From positions 49,321 through 113,320 of the forward strand of contig JAPHUD010000006.1 of NCBI GenBank assembly GCA_026196775.1: DNA of 64,000 bases. The letters run 5' to 3'. The DNA comes from Flavobacteriales bacterium (GTDB lineage Bacteria > Bacteroidota > Bacteroidia > Flavobacteriales_E > Vicingaceae). Shown piece after piece: positions 56,325 through 64,000 of this stretch; within the stretch, counting starts at the first letter, position 1; the number at the start of each line of letters is the position of its first letter. The translations under genes and the position numbers were made by a program. The notes below the pieces were generated by a model, which worked only from the letters and a program-made list of their open reading frames with translations, did not search any database and was not told the DNA's origin.

Positions 56325-57947
56325 ATGAAGAGAAAATACATTTATACCTTAATCGGACTAATTACTTTTGCCTTAGTAGGGCTAGTTGCTATCCAAATTT
56401 ATTGGATAAATAATGCCATTACGCTAAGGGAAGAAGGTTTTAGAAACGATGTTACCAATGCCCTTGTTGCAGTTGCCCATAAAACAGAAAAAATTGAGAC
56501 TTTTAACAGGCTAAAATCTCACAAAAAAAGTCAGGAATTACTAAAACTAAGAGCTAAAAACATTAGAAAAACTTTTAATGCTAATAATAGCTTAAATTAT
56601 GATACTTCTACGACTTTTGAAGAAAATGGAATAAAGTATAAAATTAGCGAACGTCAAAGTCAAGAGTCTGATAAATTACTCTACCAAAAATCTATCGAAT
56701 CTTTTTCCGACCAAGGAAAATTTGGTTTTCAGTTTAGTTTTGGAAGTAACACACCTCAAGAAACCGAAAACATTAAAAAAGATGATTTCCCTAAGTTTAA
56801 CGACTCTATTTTTAACTATAAGGAATATGAGAAATCTATGTTGATAGATGACATCCTTGAAAATCTTTATGAACTTAACAGACACAGAAACATAAAAGAA
56901 AGAGTTGCCGGAATTGATTTAGATTCGCTTATAAAAAATGAATTGGAAAATAGAGGAATTACTACCAAGTTTAAATACGGAATTTTTGATTACAATGGCA
57001 ACGATGTAATTAATCACGATTCTCTACTTTATACCGAAGACATTAGAATGTCGGGGTATTGGACACAACTTTTTCCTAACGACATTTTTAGCACCCCTCA
57101 TTTTTTAAGTATTTATTTCCCTAATAAAACAGGCTTTATCTTAAAATCGATGTGGATGTTATTGCTCAGCTCCATCATATTATTATTAATTATTATTTGG
57201 GCATTTACTTTTACTATTCAGACCATTTTTAAGCAAAAGAAACTTTCTGAAGTAAAAAATGACTTTATTAATAACATGACACATGAGCTAAAAACACCAA
57301 TTTCTACTATTTCATTAGCTTGTGAGGCTCTTAATGATGTTGACATTTGTAGTGATGGAAAAATAAAATCTAATTACGTAAACATTATTAATCAAGAAAA
57401 CCAACGACTAGGACTGTTGGTAGAAAGAGTTTTAAAAAGTGCCACTTGGGATAAAACTGATTTAAAATTAAACAGAGAAAGTTTTAATCTGCATGATGTA
57501 ATTAAAAATGTTGCAGACAATATAAATATTCAAATTACTTCTAAAAATGGTGTTATTTATCAAAAATTAAATGCCGAAAACCCTGTATTAAAAGCCGACA
57601 AAGTACACATTACTAATCTAATCTATAACTTATTAGATAACGCTAATAAATATTCGCCCAAAATTCCAGAAATTACGATCGAAACAAAAAACATAAGAGA
57701 AGGAATTTTTCTTTGCGTTAGTGATAAAGGCAGCGGTATTAAAAAAGAAAATCTAACTAAAATATTTGAAAAATTTTACAGAGTCCCTACCGGAGATGTC
57801 CATAATGTAAAAGGTTTTGGGCTTGGACTAAATTATGTAAAAGCAATTGTAGATAAGCACCAAGGAGAAATAAAAGCAACAAGCGAATACGGAAAAGGTA
57901 CTAAATTTCAGATTTACCTCCCGTTTGATATGAACCAAAATAATTAA
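56325..57947 (+). CDS. rprX: Sensor histidine kinase, RprX-like
   Basis: A 540-residue kinase. Membrane helices at about 7-29 and 274-299 enclose a periplasmic sensor domain. The HisKA domain has NDFINNMTHELKTPIS (H320), and the HATPase domain has NLIYNLLDNANKYSP, DKGSGIKKENLTKIFEKFYRVPTGD, and GFGLGLNYVKAIVDKHQG. There is no HAMP domain. The gene is five bases from the response regulator, and the pair resembles RprX/RprY of Bacteroides; the symbol rests mostly on the regulator. Confidence 0.9.
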   Translation: MKRKYIYTLIGLITFALVGLVAIQIYWINNAITLREEGFRNDVTNALVAVAHKTEKIETFNRLKSHKKSQELLKLRAKNIRKTFNANNSLNYDTSTTFEENGIKYKISERQSQESDKLLYQKSIESFSDQGKFGFQFSFGSNTPQETENIKKDDFPKFNDSIFNYKEYEKSMLIDDILENLYELNRHRNIKERVAGIDLDSLIKNELENRGITTKFKYGIFDYNGNDVINHDSLLYTEDIRMSGYWTQLFPNDIFSTPHFLSIYFPNKTGFILKSMWMLLLSSIILLLIIIWAFTFTIQTIFKQKKLSEVKNDFINNMTHELKTPISTISLACEALNDVDICSDGKIKSNYVNIINQENQRLGLLVERVLKSATWDKTDLKLNRESFNLHDVIKNVADNINIQITSKNGVIYQKLNAENPVLKADKVHITNLIYNLLDNANKYSPKIPEITIETKNIREGIFLCVSDKGSGIKKENLTKIFEKFYRVPTGDVHNVKGFGLGLNYVKAIVDKHQGEIKATSEYGKGTKFQIYLPFDMNQNN

Positions 57948-57952
57948 ACAAT

Positions 57953-58648
57953 ATGTCAGAAAAAATTAAACTATTACTAGCCGAAGATGATGTAAACCTA
58001 GGCAACTTATTATCCGATTTTTTGAAAGCCAAAGGCTACGAAGTAACACTAACAAATAATGGCGAAGAAGCTTTTTCTAACTTCATAAAAAGTAACTACC
58101 AATTGTGTTTATTAGATGTAATGATGCCTATAAAAGATGGTTTTACAACTGCTAAAGAAATAAGAAAGATAAATCAAAAAGTGCCTATCATTTTCCTTAC
58201 GGCAAAATCTATGAAAGAAGATACACTTAAAGGTTTTGAAGTAGGTGCAGATGATTACATTTCTAAGCCATTTAGCATGGAGGAGTTATTGGCCAGAATA
58301 AATGCTGTTTTGAGAAGAAGTCAAGAAGATAATGAAGCTCAAAATGAAACTTTCTTCACAATTGGCAATTATACTTTCGACTATCAAAAAAGACATTTAA
58401 CCTTTAAAGGAGAAGCTACCAAACTTACCTCTAAAGAAAGTGATTTATTAAGGTTATTATGTTTGAATGAAAACAAAGTATTAGATAGAACTCATGCTTT
58501 AAAAGCCATTTGGGAAGACGATAATTATTTTAATGCAAGAAGTATGGATGTTTACATTGCTAAGCTCAGAAAACACCTTAACAAAGATGAAAACATAGAA
58601 ATCATCAACGTACATGGAAAAGGCTTTAGGTTTGTTGTACATAAGTGA
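57953..58648 (+). CDS. rprY: OmpR-family response regulator, RprY-like
   Basis: A 231-residue two-domain regulator. Receiver: acidic pair E11-D12, phospho-acceptor D55 in LCLLDVMMPIKDGF, FLTAKSMKEDTLKGFEVGADDYISKPFSMEELLARI (K105). The winged-helix DNA-binding domain has KLTSKESDLLRLLCLNEN, DDNYFNARSMDVYIAKLRKHL, and IINVHGKGFRFVV. Its sequence recalls Bacteroides RprY closely. It receives phosphate from the upstream kinase. Confidence 0.93.
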   Translation: MSEKIKLLLAEDDVNLGNLLSDFLKAKGYEVTLTNNGEEAFSNFIKSNYQLCLLDVMMPIKDGFTTAKEIRKINQKVPIIFLTAKSMKEDTLKGFEVGADDYISKPFSMEELLARINAVLRRSQEDNEAQNETFFTIGNYTFDYQKRHLTFKGEATKLTSKESDLLRLLCLNENKVLDRTHALKAIWEDDNYFNARSMDVYIAKLRKHLNKDENIEIINVHGKGFRFVVHK

Positions 58649-58699
58649 AGTTTAGTAAAAAAACCTAGCCTTTCACTTTTATTATTGCTGTTAACTTAT

Positions 58700-58707
58700 T
58701 AACTTTG
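58700..58707 (+). promoter_or_regulatory. TAACTTTG -7 element of the ferritin gene
   Basis: Exact TAnnTTTG, 27 bases before the ATG. The -33 position reads TTTC/TTTT rather than TTG, so the match is partial. Confidence 0.5.
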
Positions 58708-58734
58708 AGCAAAACTCAAAAATAGAAAAAAGAC

Positions 58735-59250
58735 ATGTTAAAACCAACTATTGAAAAAGCACTTAACAACCAAATTAAAATTGAAGCAGAATCTTCTCAA
58801 GCTTATTTAGCAATGGCTTCATGGGCAGAAACTAAAGGATTAGGTGGAACAGCTCAGTTTTTATACCAACATGCCGAAGAAGAGAGAATGCACATGCTAA
58901 AAATAGTTCAGTATGTAAATGAAAGAGGCGGAAAAGCTATTATTCCCGCTTTAGCAAAACCAGAATCTCAGTACAAATCATTAAATCAGTTATTTCAAAC
59001 ATTGTTAGATCATGAAGTAAGTGTTTCTAACGATATTAATGACGTAGTGGAGATTTGTTTAAAAGAAAAAGATTATACTACACATAATTTTATGCAATGG
59101 TATGTTGCTGAACAAATTGAGGAAGAAGCACTAGCAAGAACCATTATGGACAAACTTCATTTAATTGGAGAAGACAAAGGAGGCTTATATCTATTTGATA
59201 GAGATATCGAAACGCTAACCGTACAAGCTTCTAACGCTCCAGCAAAATAA
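58735..59250 (+). CDS. ftnA: Bacterial non-haem ferritin
   Basis: A 171-residue iron-storage protein. All ferroxidase ligands of E. coli FtnA fall at the same numbers: E17, E50, H53, E94, Q127 and E130, with Y24 also present. Landmarks: SQAYLAMASWAETKGLGG, HAEEERMHMLKIVQYVNERGG, and EQIEEEALARTIMDKL. It is monocistronic with its own -7 element. Confidence 0.96.
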   Translation: MLKPTIEKALNNQIKIEAESSQAYLAMASWAETKGLGGTAQFLYQHAEEERMHMLKIVQYVNERGGKAIIPALAKPESQYKSLNQLFQTLLDHEVSVSNDINDVVEICLKEKDYTTHNFMQWYVAEQIEEEALARTIMDKLHLIGEDKGGLYLFDRDIETLTVQASNAPAK

Positions 59251-59368
59251 AGTTGTTAACACAAATAAAAAAGTTTTGTTAATAAATGACTAGATAGAAA
59301 TTCGCCAAACTGTTTTGTACTTATTACATTTACTCCCAAAATTTTTACACCTATTTTAATATTGCATA

Positions 59369-59728
59369 ATGCATAAATTATATTTACTTTTTATATTTGT
59401 TTTCTTTATTTCCGTATCTGTATTCGGACAGAAAAAGAACAAAAAAACAGCTTCAAGTAGCGGTACTTCAACAGAAGTTACCGCAAAAAGAGATGCTTTT
59501 TCTGGTAAATCTAAAAAAGGACCGAATGTTGATGTTGATGGTGGGGGATCTAAAAATAGAGCTAAAAGCTACAAACATTCCATCTCAAGAAAAAAGGTAA
59601 AAAGAAAAGACATGAAAAAGCAAGCCGAATTTTCTTCAAAGAAAAGAAGGTATAAATCTAATAACAAAAAACAAAAAGGAGACCCAAATACTGGAAAATC
59701 TCGTTCGGGGAGAAAATCAGGAAAATAA
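59369..59728 (+). CDS. Very basic exported protein, tandem paralogue 1
   Basis: A 119-residue protein with a signal peptide (MHKLYLLFIFVFFISVSVFG, then QKKNKK). The mature chain is rich in Lys, Arg, Ser and Gly with almost no hydrophobic residues, so it is probably disordered. The core SKKGPNVDVDGGGSKNRAKSYKHSISRKKVK recurs in the next gene, as does the ending GRKSGK. No family known to me. A polyanion-binding role (nucleic acid, polysaccharide) is only a guess. Confidence 0.7.
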   Translation: MHKLYLLFIFVFFISVSVFGQKKNKKTASSSGTSTEVTAKRDAFSGKSKKGPNVDVDGGGSKNRAKSYKHSISRKKVKRKDMKKQAEFSSKKRRYKSNNKKQKGDPNTGKSRSGRKSGK

Positions 59729-59756
59729 TTATAGCCATTTGTTATAAAACTATCTA

Positions 59757-60083
59757 GTGAATATATTTAAACATACCATATACCTACTTTTTATTGCTTT
59801 AGCAGTTGTTTCGTGTAAATCAGGAGGCGACTCTCTTTTTACTAGCAGTTCTAAAAAAGGCCCAAACATTCAAGTTGATAATGGCTCAGGAAATGGTAAA
59901 TCTAAAAGTAAAAACTACCTACACTCTACTAGCAGAAAAAAAATTAAAGGAAAACGTGGATCTCCTTTCTCTTCTTCAAAAGCTAGGTATGGCAAAACTG
60001 TTAATACTAAAACCAACAAAAAAGACAAAAAAGGTGAAGCTAGTGGAGGAAGAAAATCAGGAAAAGGCCGTAAAAAGAATTAA
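59757..60083 (+). CDS. Very basic lipoprotein, tandem paralogue 2
   Basis: A 108-residue protein starting at GTG 59757. Lipobox AVVSCKSGG (C20) makes it a lipoprotein, unlike its neighbour. The core SKKGPNIQVDNGSGNGKSKSKNYLHSTSRKKIKGK aligns with the preceding protein, and it ends GGRKSGKGRKKN. Duplication followed by a change of export class is the likely history. Confidence 0.7.
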   Translation: MNIFKHTIYLLFIALAVVSCKSGGDSLFTSSSKKGPNIQVDNGSGNGKSKSKNYLHSTSRKKIKGKRGSPFSSSKARYGKTVNTKTNKKDKKGEASGGRKSGKGRKKN

Positions 60084-60200
60084 GCTTTTTACTTCTTAAT
60101 CTTTACTTATTACACAGCTTAAACCTCCTTAAAACCTAAAATCATAAAACCTTATAGTTTTAAAAAGTAAAAAACATCTTTTATTTTAGCTTAAAAAAAT

Positions 60201-60208
60201 TATATTTG
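60201..60208 (+). promoter_or_regulatory. TATATTTG -7 element of the YfiR-SpoIIE operon
   Basis: Exact -7 match, 42-54 bases before the possible start codons (60250/60262). The -33 region is only T-rich. Confidence 0.45.
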
Positions 60209-60249
60209 CATTTGTTCTAAGTTAATTTTGGCTCAGAATTTGACTGCAA

Positions 60250-60783
60250 GTGAACTTATTAGTGAAAAAAACAAGCTTCATATTATTATTGATATTTATT
60301 ATCGGCTCTTCTTTTATTACAAAGAAGGAAGTAGATACTAATGCCAAATTAAAAGCTGTTTTCATGTACAACTTCACTAAGTATATAGAATGGCCAAAAG
60401 CATATCAAACAGGGTATTTCGTTTTTGGGATAGTTGGCGACACTCCTCTTTATGATGAATTAACTAAAATGGCTCAAACCAAAAAAATTGGCAACCAACC
60501 TATTTTAGTCAAAAAATTCTCCTCAGCTTCTGAGTTAGATAAATGTCATTTACTTTATGTTACTAAAGGAAAAAGCAGCGAGTTAAGTAATGTTATTAAA
60601 AAAGTAAAATCTGGCAGCACATTAATAGTTACTGAGCAAGAAGGTTTAGTAGATAAAGGGGCAGGAATTAACTTTGTTGTTAGAGATAATAAACAAAAGT
60701 TTGAAATGAATACCAAAAGCATAGAAACACAGAAATTAAAAGTAAGTTCAAACTTAGAAGCTTTAGCTATTACAGTTAAATGA
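60250..60783 (+). CDS. YfiR-family (DUF4154) periplasmic protein
   Basis: A protein of up to 177 residues. GTG 60250 and GTG 60262 are both possible; the second gives MKKTSFILLLIFIIGSSFIT as signal peptide. The YfiR pattern is clear: LKAVFMYNFTKYIEWPKAYQTGYFVFGIVGDTPLYDEL, CHLLYVTKGKS, STLIVTEQEGLVDKGAGINFVVRDNKQKFEMNTKSIETQKLKVSSNLEALA. In Pseudomonas, YfiR is a periplasmic repressor of the HAMP-GGDEF enzyme YfiN. Here the operon encodes a HAMP-SpoIIE phosphatase instead. It overlaps the next gene by four bases (ATGA). Confidence 0.88.
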   Translation: MNLLVKKTSFILLLIFIIGSSFITKKEVDTNAKLKAVFMYNFTKYIEWPKAYQTGYFVFGIVGDTPLYDELTKMAQTKKIGNQPILVKKFSSASELDKCHLLYVTKGKSSELSNVIKKVKSGSTLIVTEQEGLVDKGAGINFVVRDNKQKFEMNTKSIETQKLKVSSNLEALAITVK

Positions 60784-61661
60784 AAAGACTAATTTACATA
60801 TTATCCCTATTGCTTACTGTCACATCAACAGTTAAGGCTCAGTTTGTGCAAAACAATAGCATGTCTAAAGCTGAATTCTATATTCAAAAAGCTGAATTTG
60901 ATAGTGCTCAAAAATATATTGACATTGCTGCTAATCATGAAGAATTTACAAAACAGGCTAAAGTTTGGTTTTACCGCAGCTTTATTTATAAAGAACAATA
61001 TAAAACCAAAGAAAAACAAGATTTAAATTCTTCTCTTAGAAGCGAATGTGCCATATCAATAGATAAATTATATAAAATAGACACTGCTAACACCTATTTA
61101 ACTCAAGCAGAACCTTTAGTGAAGTATATTGCTTCTACCTATTATAATGATGCTGCAAGAGCAATAAATAATGAAGATTATAAACTTGCTAATAATAATT
61201 TTGCTCACTACAAACACTTACAAACACTTATTAAAGCTGATGAAAATACTTTAACAAACCACGAAATTCAATTTAAATTCGCAATAGCGACTGCTATAAG
61301 TAAAGGACAAGATAAAGTTGATTCAACGCAAAGGCACCATCTAATAAATATTTATAAAGAAATTTTAGCTATAGATAAAAACAATGCTTCTGCCAACTAC
61401 AATTTATCACTTTTATATTATAATGAAGGTGTTGATATTGTAAACAACATGGATTATGATATGGAGTTTGAAAACTTAATGGCAACTCAGGAAAAAATTG
61501 CAAATTTATTTAGTGCTGCACTACCTTATATGTTAAAAGCTTACGAATTTAATTACAGAAAAGAAGACACACTAGAAGGATTAAAAAACATTTACTACGG
61601 ACTAAACGATACTGAGAAATCTAATTATTACAAACAAGAATTAGAATCATTACAAAAATAA
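60780..61661 (+). CDS. Exported TPR-type helical protein
   Basis: A 293-residue protein with a signal peptide (IYILSLLLTVTSTVKA) followed by repeated helical pairs typical of TPR proteins (KAEFYIQKAEFDSAQKYIDIAANHEEFTKQAKVWFYRSFIYKEQ; NNASANYNLSLLYYNEGVDIVNNM; FNYRKEDTLEGLKNIYYGLND). It sits between the YfiR-like and SpoIIE genes and is coupled to the former, so it is probably a periplasmic member of the same signalling unit. Confidence 0.8.
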   Translation: MKRLIYILSLLLTVTSTVKAQFVQNNSMSKAEFYIQKAEFDSAQKYIDIAANHEEFTKQAKVWFYRSFIYKEQYKTKEKQDLNSSLRSECAISIDKLYKIDTANTYLTQAEPLVKYIASTYYNDAARAINNEDYKLANNNFAHYKHLQTLIKADENTLTNHEIQFKFAIATAISKGQDKVDSTQRHHLINIYKEILAIDKNNASANYNLSLLYYNEGVDIVNNMDYDMEFENLMATQEKIANLFSAALPYMLKAYEFNYRKEDTLEGLKNIYYGLNDTEKSNYYKQELESLQK

Positions 61662-61685
61662 AATTCAATAGAATTTAACTACTTA

Positions 61686-63473
61686 ATGAAATTCAAATTT
61701 ACCATAGGAAAAAGAATAGGCACCGGGTTTGGAGTTCTAATTTTTTTGGTAATAACAGTTTTCACTATTACATACAATACATTAGATAGAAGTATAAACA
61801 TCAATGATAAAATTACTACTGTAAACAACCCTTCATTAAGCACTTTAGAGGAACTTAAGTTAATGGCTGTTCGCTCTAAAATGCTTGTCTTTAATTGGGT
61901 ATATTATCAATCCAACTCTAAACATCCTGATAAAGTAAAACTCATAAAACTTATTGATAATGAGTACCCAGCTTTAAAGTCCAAAATTGCTAAACTAGCC
62001 GTTAATTGGAGTAAAGAAGATAGAAAAAAAATAGCAAAACTATTTAAAGAAATAGATATGCTTTTTGATATGCACAGAGAGGTAATGGAATACCTTCCTA
62101 ATTTTGAAAGTTATGAAGAAGCTACTAATCAGTTTTTAGCTAACAACATGATTGGAGATGATGGTGATCTATACATAAAAACTAATGAAGTTATTTTTCA
62201 ATTAGAAGAATTAATTAACATTCAAAAATTCCACACCGATCAAGCAACTAATAAAATGCAATCTTCATTTAACTTTTTAAAAACTCTAGCACAGTACTTA
62301 GGAATTGCACTTATTATTGGTGGTTTACTTATTGCTTTTTATACTACCAAATCTATCGTTACCCCTGTAAACAACCTGAAAAATATACTACAAACATTAA
62401 GTAAAGGAGTTTTCCCTAAAGGAACCATTAAAGCTAGCAATGATGAGATTGGAGAAATGACTATGGCACTTAACAGATTAGTTGAAAACTTAAAAGCCAC
62501 AAAAGATTTTGCTGATGCTGTTGGTTCGGGAAAATTTGATGCTCAATATGAACCACTAAGCAATGAGGATACACTCGGAATAGCATTACTAAAAATGCGC
62601 GATGATTTAGCTGAAAATGAAAGATTACTAGAGCAGAAAGTAAAAGAACGAACTGCTGAAGTAGTCCAGAAAAAAGAAGAAATTGAAAAACAAAGTGTTA
62701 AAATTAGTGAGCTTTATAAAGAGGTTACTGATAGTATTAAATATGCCAAAGGACTTCAAGAGGCAATTTTACCACCTGATGAATTAGTGAAAAAGATACT
62801 TCCACAAGCATTTATTTTATACAAACCAAAAGACATTGTTTCAGGAGACTTTTATTGGCTAAAAGAAAAAAACAACAAAGTTTATTTTGCTGCTGTTGAT
62901 TGTACTGGTCATGGAGTTCCTGGTGCATTTATGAGTATTATTGGAAATAATGCTCTAAATAATGCCCTAAGAGAATTTGACACACCTTCAGAAATATTAG
63001 ATAGCCTGAATCAAGGCATTAGTTCTACACTTCATAATAACACCATAGGTGTTTCTACAACTAAAGATGGAATGGATTTAGCACTTTGTTGTTACGACCC
63101 AAAAACTCAAGAAGTTCAATATGCAGGAGCATTTAACCCTCTATACATCATTAGAAACAACGACATACTTCAAACAAAAGCAGATAAATTTGCCATTGGC
63201 ACCTATTTCGAAAATCCAAAACAAAAATATACCAACCACACATTTAAGTTAGAAAAAAATGATAAAGTGTATATTTTCTCTGATGGTTATGCCGATCAAT
63301 TTGGTGGACCAAAAGGCAAAAAATTAATGTACAAAAATTTTAGGGATTATTTACTTACCATACATCAGGAACCTATCCATAATCAAAGAGCATTATTAAA
63401 TGATAATATTGAAAAATGGAAAGGAAGTCTTGAACAAATTGATGATATCCTTGTAATAGGTCTGTCTATTTAG
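61686..63473 (+). CDS. Membrane SpoIIE-type PP2C phosphatase with HAMP domain
   Basis: A 595-residue protein. Membrane helix (11-30); periplasmic four-helix sensor-like region (about 31-200); second helix (about 201-220); HAMP (about 221-275, IVTPVNNLKNILQTLSKGVFPKG, ASNDEIGEMTMALNRLVENL); a second HAMP-like segment; coiled coil (about 305-350); SpoIIE phosphatase (about 355-595) with metal residues D388 (KDIVSGDFYW) and D405 (AVDCTGHGVPGAFMS). The tail QIDDILVIGLSI matches the two phosphatases at 34.8-38.1 kb. Likely target is a phosphorylated STAS protein encoded elsewhere. Confidence 0.9.
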   Translation: MKFKFTIGKRIGTGFGVLIFLVITVFTITYNTLDRSININDKITTVNNPSLSTLEELKLMAVRSKMLVFNWVYYQSNSKHPDKVKLIKLIDNEYPALKSKIAKLAVNWSKEDRKKIAKLFKEIDMLFDMHREVMEYLPNFESYEEATNQFLANNMIGDDGDLYIKTNEVIFQLEELINIQKFHTDQATNKMQSSFNFLKTLAQYLGIALIIGGLLIAFYTTKSIVTPVNNLKNILQTLSKGVFPKGTIKASNDEIGEMTMALNRLVENLKATKDFADAVGSGKFDAQYEPLSNEDTLGIALLKMRDDLAENERLLEQKVKERTAEVVQKKEEIEKQSVKISELYKEVTDSIKYAKGLQEAILPPDELVKKILPQAFILYKPKDIVSGDFYWLKEKNNKVYFAAVDCTGHGVPGAFMSIIGNNALNNALREFDTPSEILDSLNQGISSTLHNNTIGVSTTKDGMDLALCCYDPKTQEVQYAGAFNPLYIIRNNDILQTKADKFAIGTYFENPKQKYTNHTFKLEKNDKVYIFSDGYADQFGGPKGKKLMYKNFRDYLLTIHQEPIHNQRALLNDNIEKWKGSLEQIDDILVIGLSI

Positions 63474-63531
63474 CCTACCCCCTACCTAAACTCATTAACA
63501 ATAAGTTATATCAAAATACAACTTAAAAAAA

Positions 63532-63563
63532 TTGTTATTTTTCCAATTTCATTCTTATATTTG
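63532..63563 (+). promoter_or_regulatory. Promoter of the gene at 63677
   Basis: TTG (63532-63534), a 21-base spacer and TATATTTG (63556-63563); the ATG is 114 bases further, so the leader is long. The leader holds no motif I can name. Confidence 0.65.
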
Positions 63564-63676
63564 TTCTCTTAAAGCATTGTTTTTTGGCGATAAAACCTAT
63601 CTTATTTTAGATAAAAGCAACATGTATTAGGTTTTATTCGTCTGATTGCTACTTAAAAAGATTTAACTCATATAAT

Positions 63677-64000
63677 ATGAAAAAAATTATATTCTCATTA
63701 GCATTATTAATAAGTTGTTTAATTGTAAATGCTCAATCTCCAGAAAAAATAAATTACCAAGCTGTTGCTAGGGATATATCTGGAACCCCATTAATTAATC
63801 AAACATTAAATGTTACTTATCAGATAAGACAAAGTTCTCCTACAGGAACCTCTGTATACACCGAAACACATACAGGTATCACTACCAATCAGTTTGGCTT
63901 ATTTACTGCCGAAATTGGAGGAGGAATTCCTTCTGTTGGAACATTTGCTGGAATAAACTGGGGAGCTGGTTTGTATTATCTTTATGTTGAAGTAAATGGT
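63677..64000 (+). CDS. Exported surface-type protein, partial (runs off right edge)
   Basis: ATG 63677 opens a frame still open at the window end (108 codons). Signal peptide MKKIIFSLALLISCLIVNAQ, then SPEKINYQAVARDISGTPLINQTLNVTYQIRQ and TNQFGLFTAEIGGG. This N-terminal module is a common start of large Bacteroidota secreted proteins, some with tail-fibre-like or collagen-like centres. What follows is not in the window. Confidence 0.85.
   Translation, partial: MKKIIFSLALLISCLIVNAQSPEKINYQAVARDISGTPLINQTLNVTYQIRQSSPTGTSVYTETHTGITTNQFGLFTAEIGGGIPSVGTFAGINWGAGLYYLYVEVNG

Noticed and set aside
59397..59600. Overlapping plus-strand frame within the first basic exported protein gene
   Set aside because: Lacks a signal peptide, while the other frame has one and aligns with its tandem neighbour.
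59806..60099. Overlapping 97-codon frame in the second basic gene
   Set aside because: The other frame has a lipobox and the shared SKKGPN core; this is its shadow.

Overview
The window reads as chromosome of a low-GC member of the phylum Bacteroidota, most likely the order Flavobacteriales. The evidence is consistent. Type IX secretion system (T9SS) proteins and T9SS cargo with C-terminal VYPNP-type sorting regions are present. DUF4296 and PorQ families occur, and porQ overlaps cmk. The promoters have the Bacteroidota form TTG/TTTG-N19-21-TAnnTTTG. An RprX/RprY-like two-component pair and a short ATP synthase epsilon subunit also fit. Genus cannot be decided from the sequence. One tRNA gene (Val, UAC) is present; there is no rRNA, CRISPR array or recognisable transposase.

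Layout. 1-6.2 kb is an accessory-looking region: a very large Rhs-like surface/secreted protein runs off the left edge, followed by a small orphan ORF and a comM/yifB gene that has lost its N-terminal half including Walker A. 6.3-8.7 kb is an ECF sigma factor with a membrane anti-sigma/beta-barrel fusion and a small partner. 8.7-21 kb carries ilvE, cmk-porQ, two lipoproteins, an outer-membrane protein-carbonic anhydrase-SulP transporter operon, an O-antigen-ligase-like protein, a C-terminal processing protease, yidD-rnpA and fdhD. 21-27 kb is core translation: infB-nusA-rimP and rplI-rpsR-rpsF, each operon with readable promoter or terminator signals. 27-34.5 kb holds a PorE-like OmpA protein, a LytS-type kinase, an M61 peptidase, AcpH, a small Smr protein and tRNA-Val. 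34.8-38.1 kb holds two SpoIIE-type (PP2C) membrane phosphatases separated by an unusual leader. 38.2-44.5 kb holds three T9SS cargo proteins that share one near-identical C-terminal block. 44.6-54.2 kb has leuS, a GxxExxY-nuclease cassette bounded by terminal inverted repeats, ftsX, accC, a UbiA-like protein, a long palindromic repeat, an LRR protein and ribF. 54.3-64 kb has atpDC, rprXY, ferritin, two tandem very basic exported proteins, a YfiR-TPR-HAMP/SpoIIE operon and the start of another secreted protein.

The most interesting items are: (a) the 510-bp inverted-repeat cassette around the GxxExxY gene (47737-48246); (b) the operon joining a YfiR-like periplasmic protein to a HAMP-SpoIIE phosphatase (60250-63473), where the classical YfiR partner is a HAMP-GGDEF enzyme; (c) the leader at 36946-37027, in which three copies of one 8-mer can form mutually exclusive hairpins directly before a start codon, around an 18-bp perfect palindrome; (d) the truncated comM next to the Rhs-like gene; (e) the tandem basic exported proteins. 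All functional statements are from motif reading and recall of families; no searches were run.
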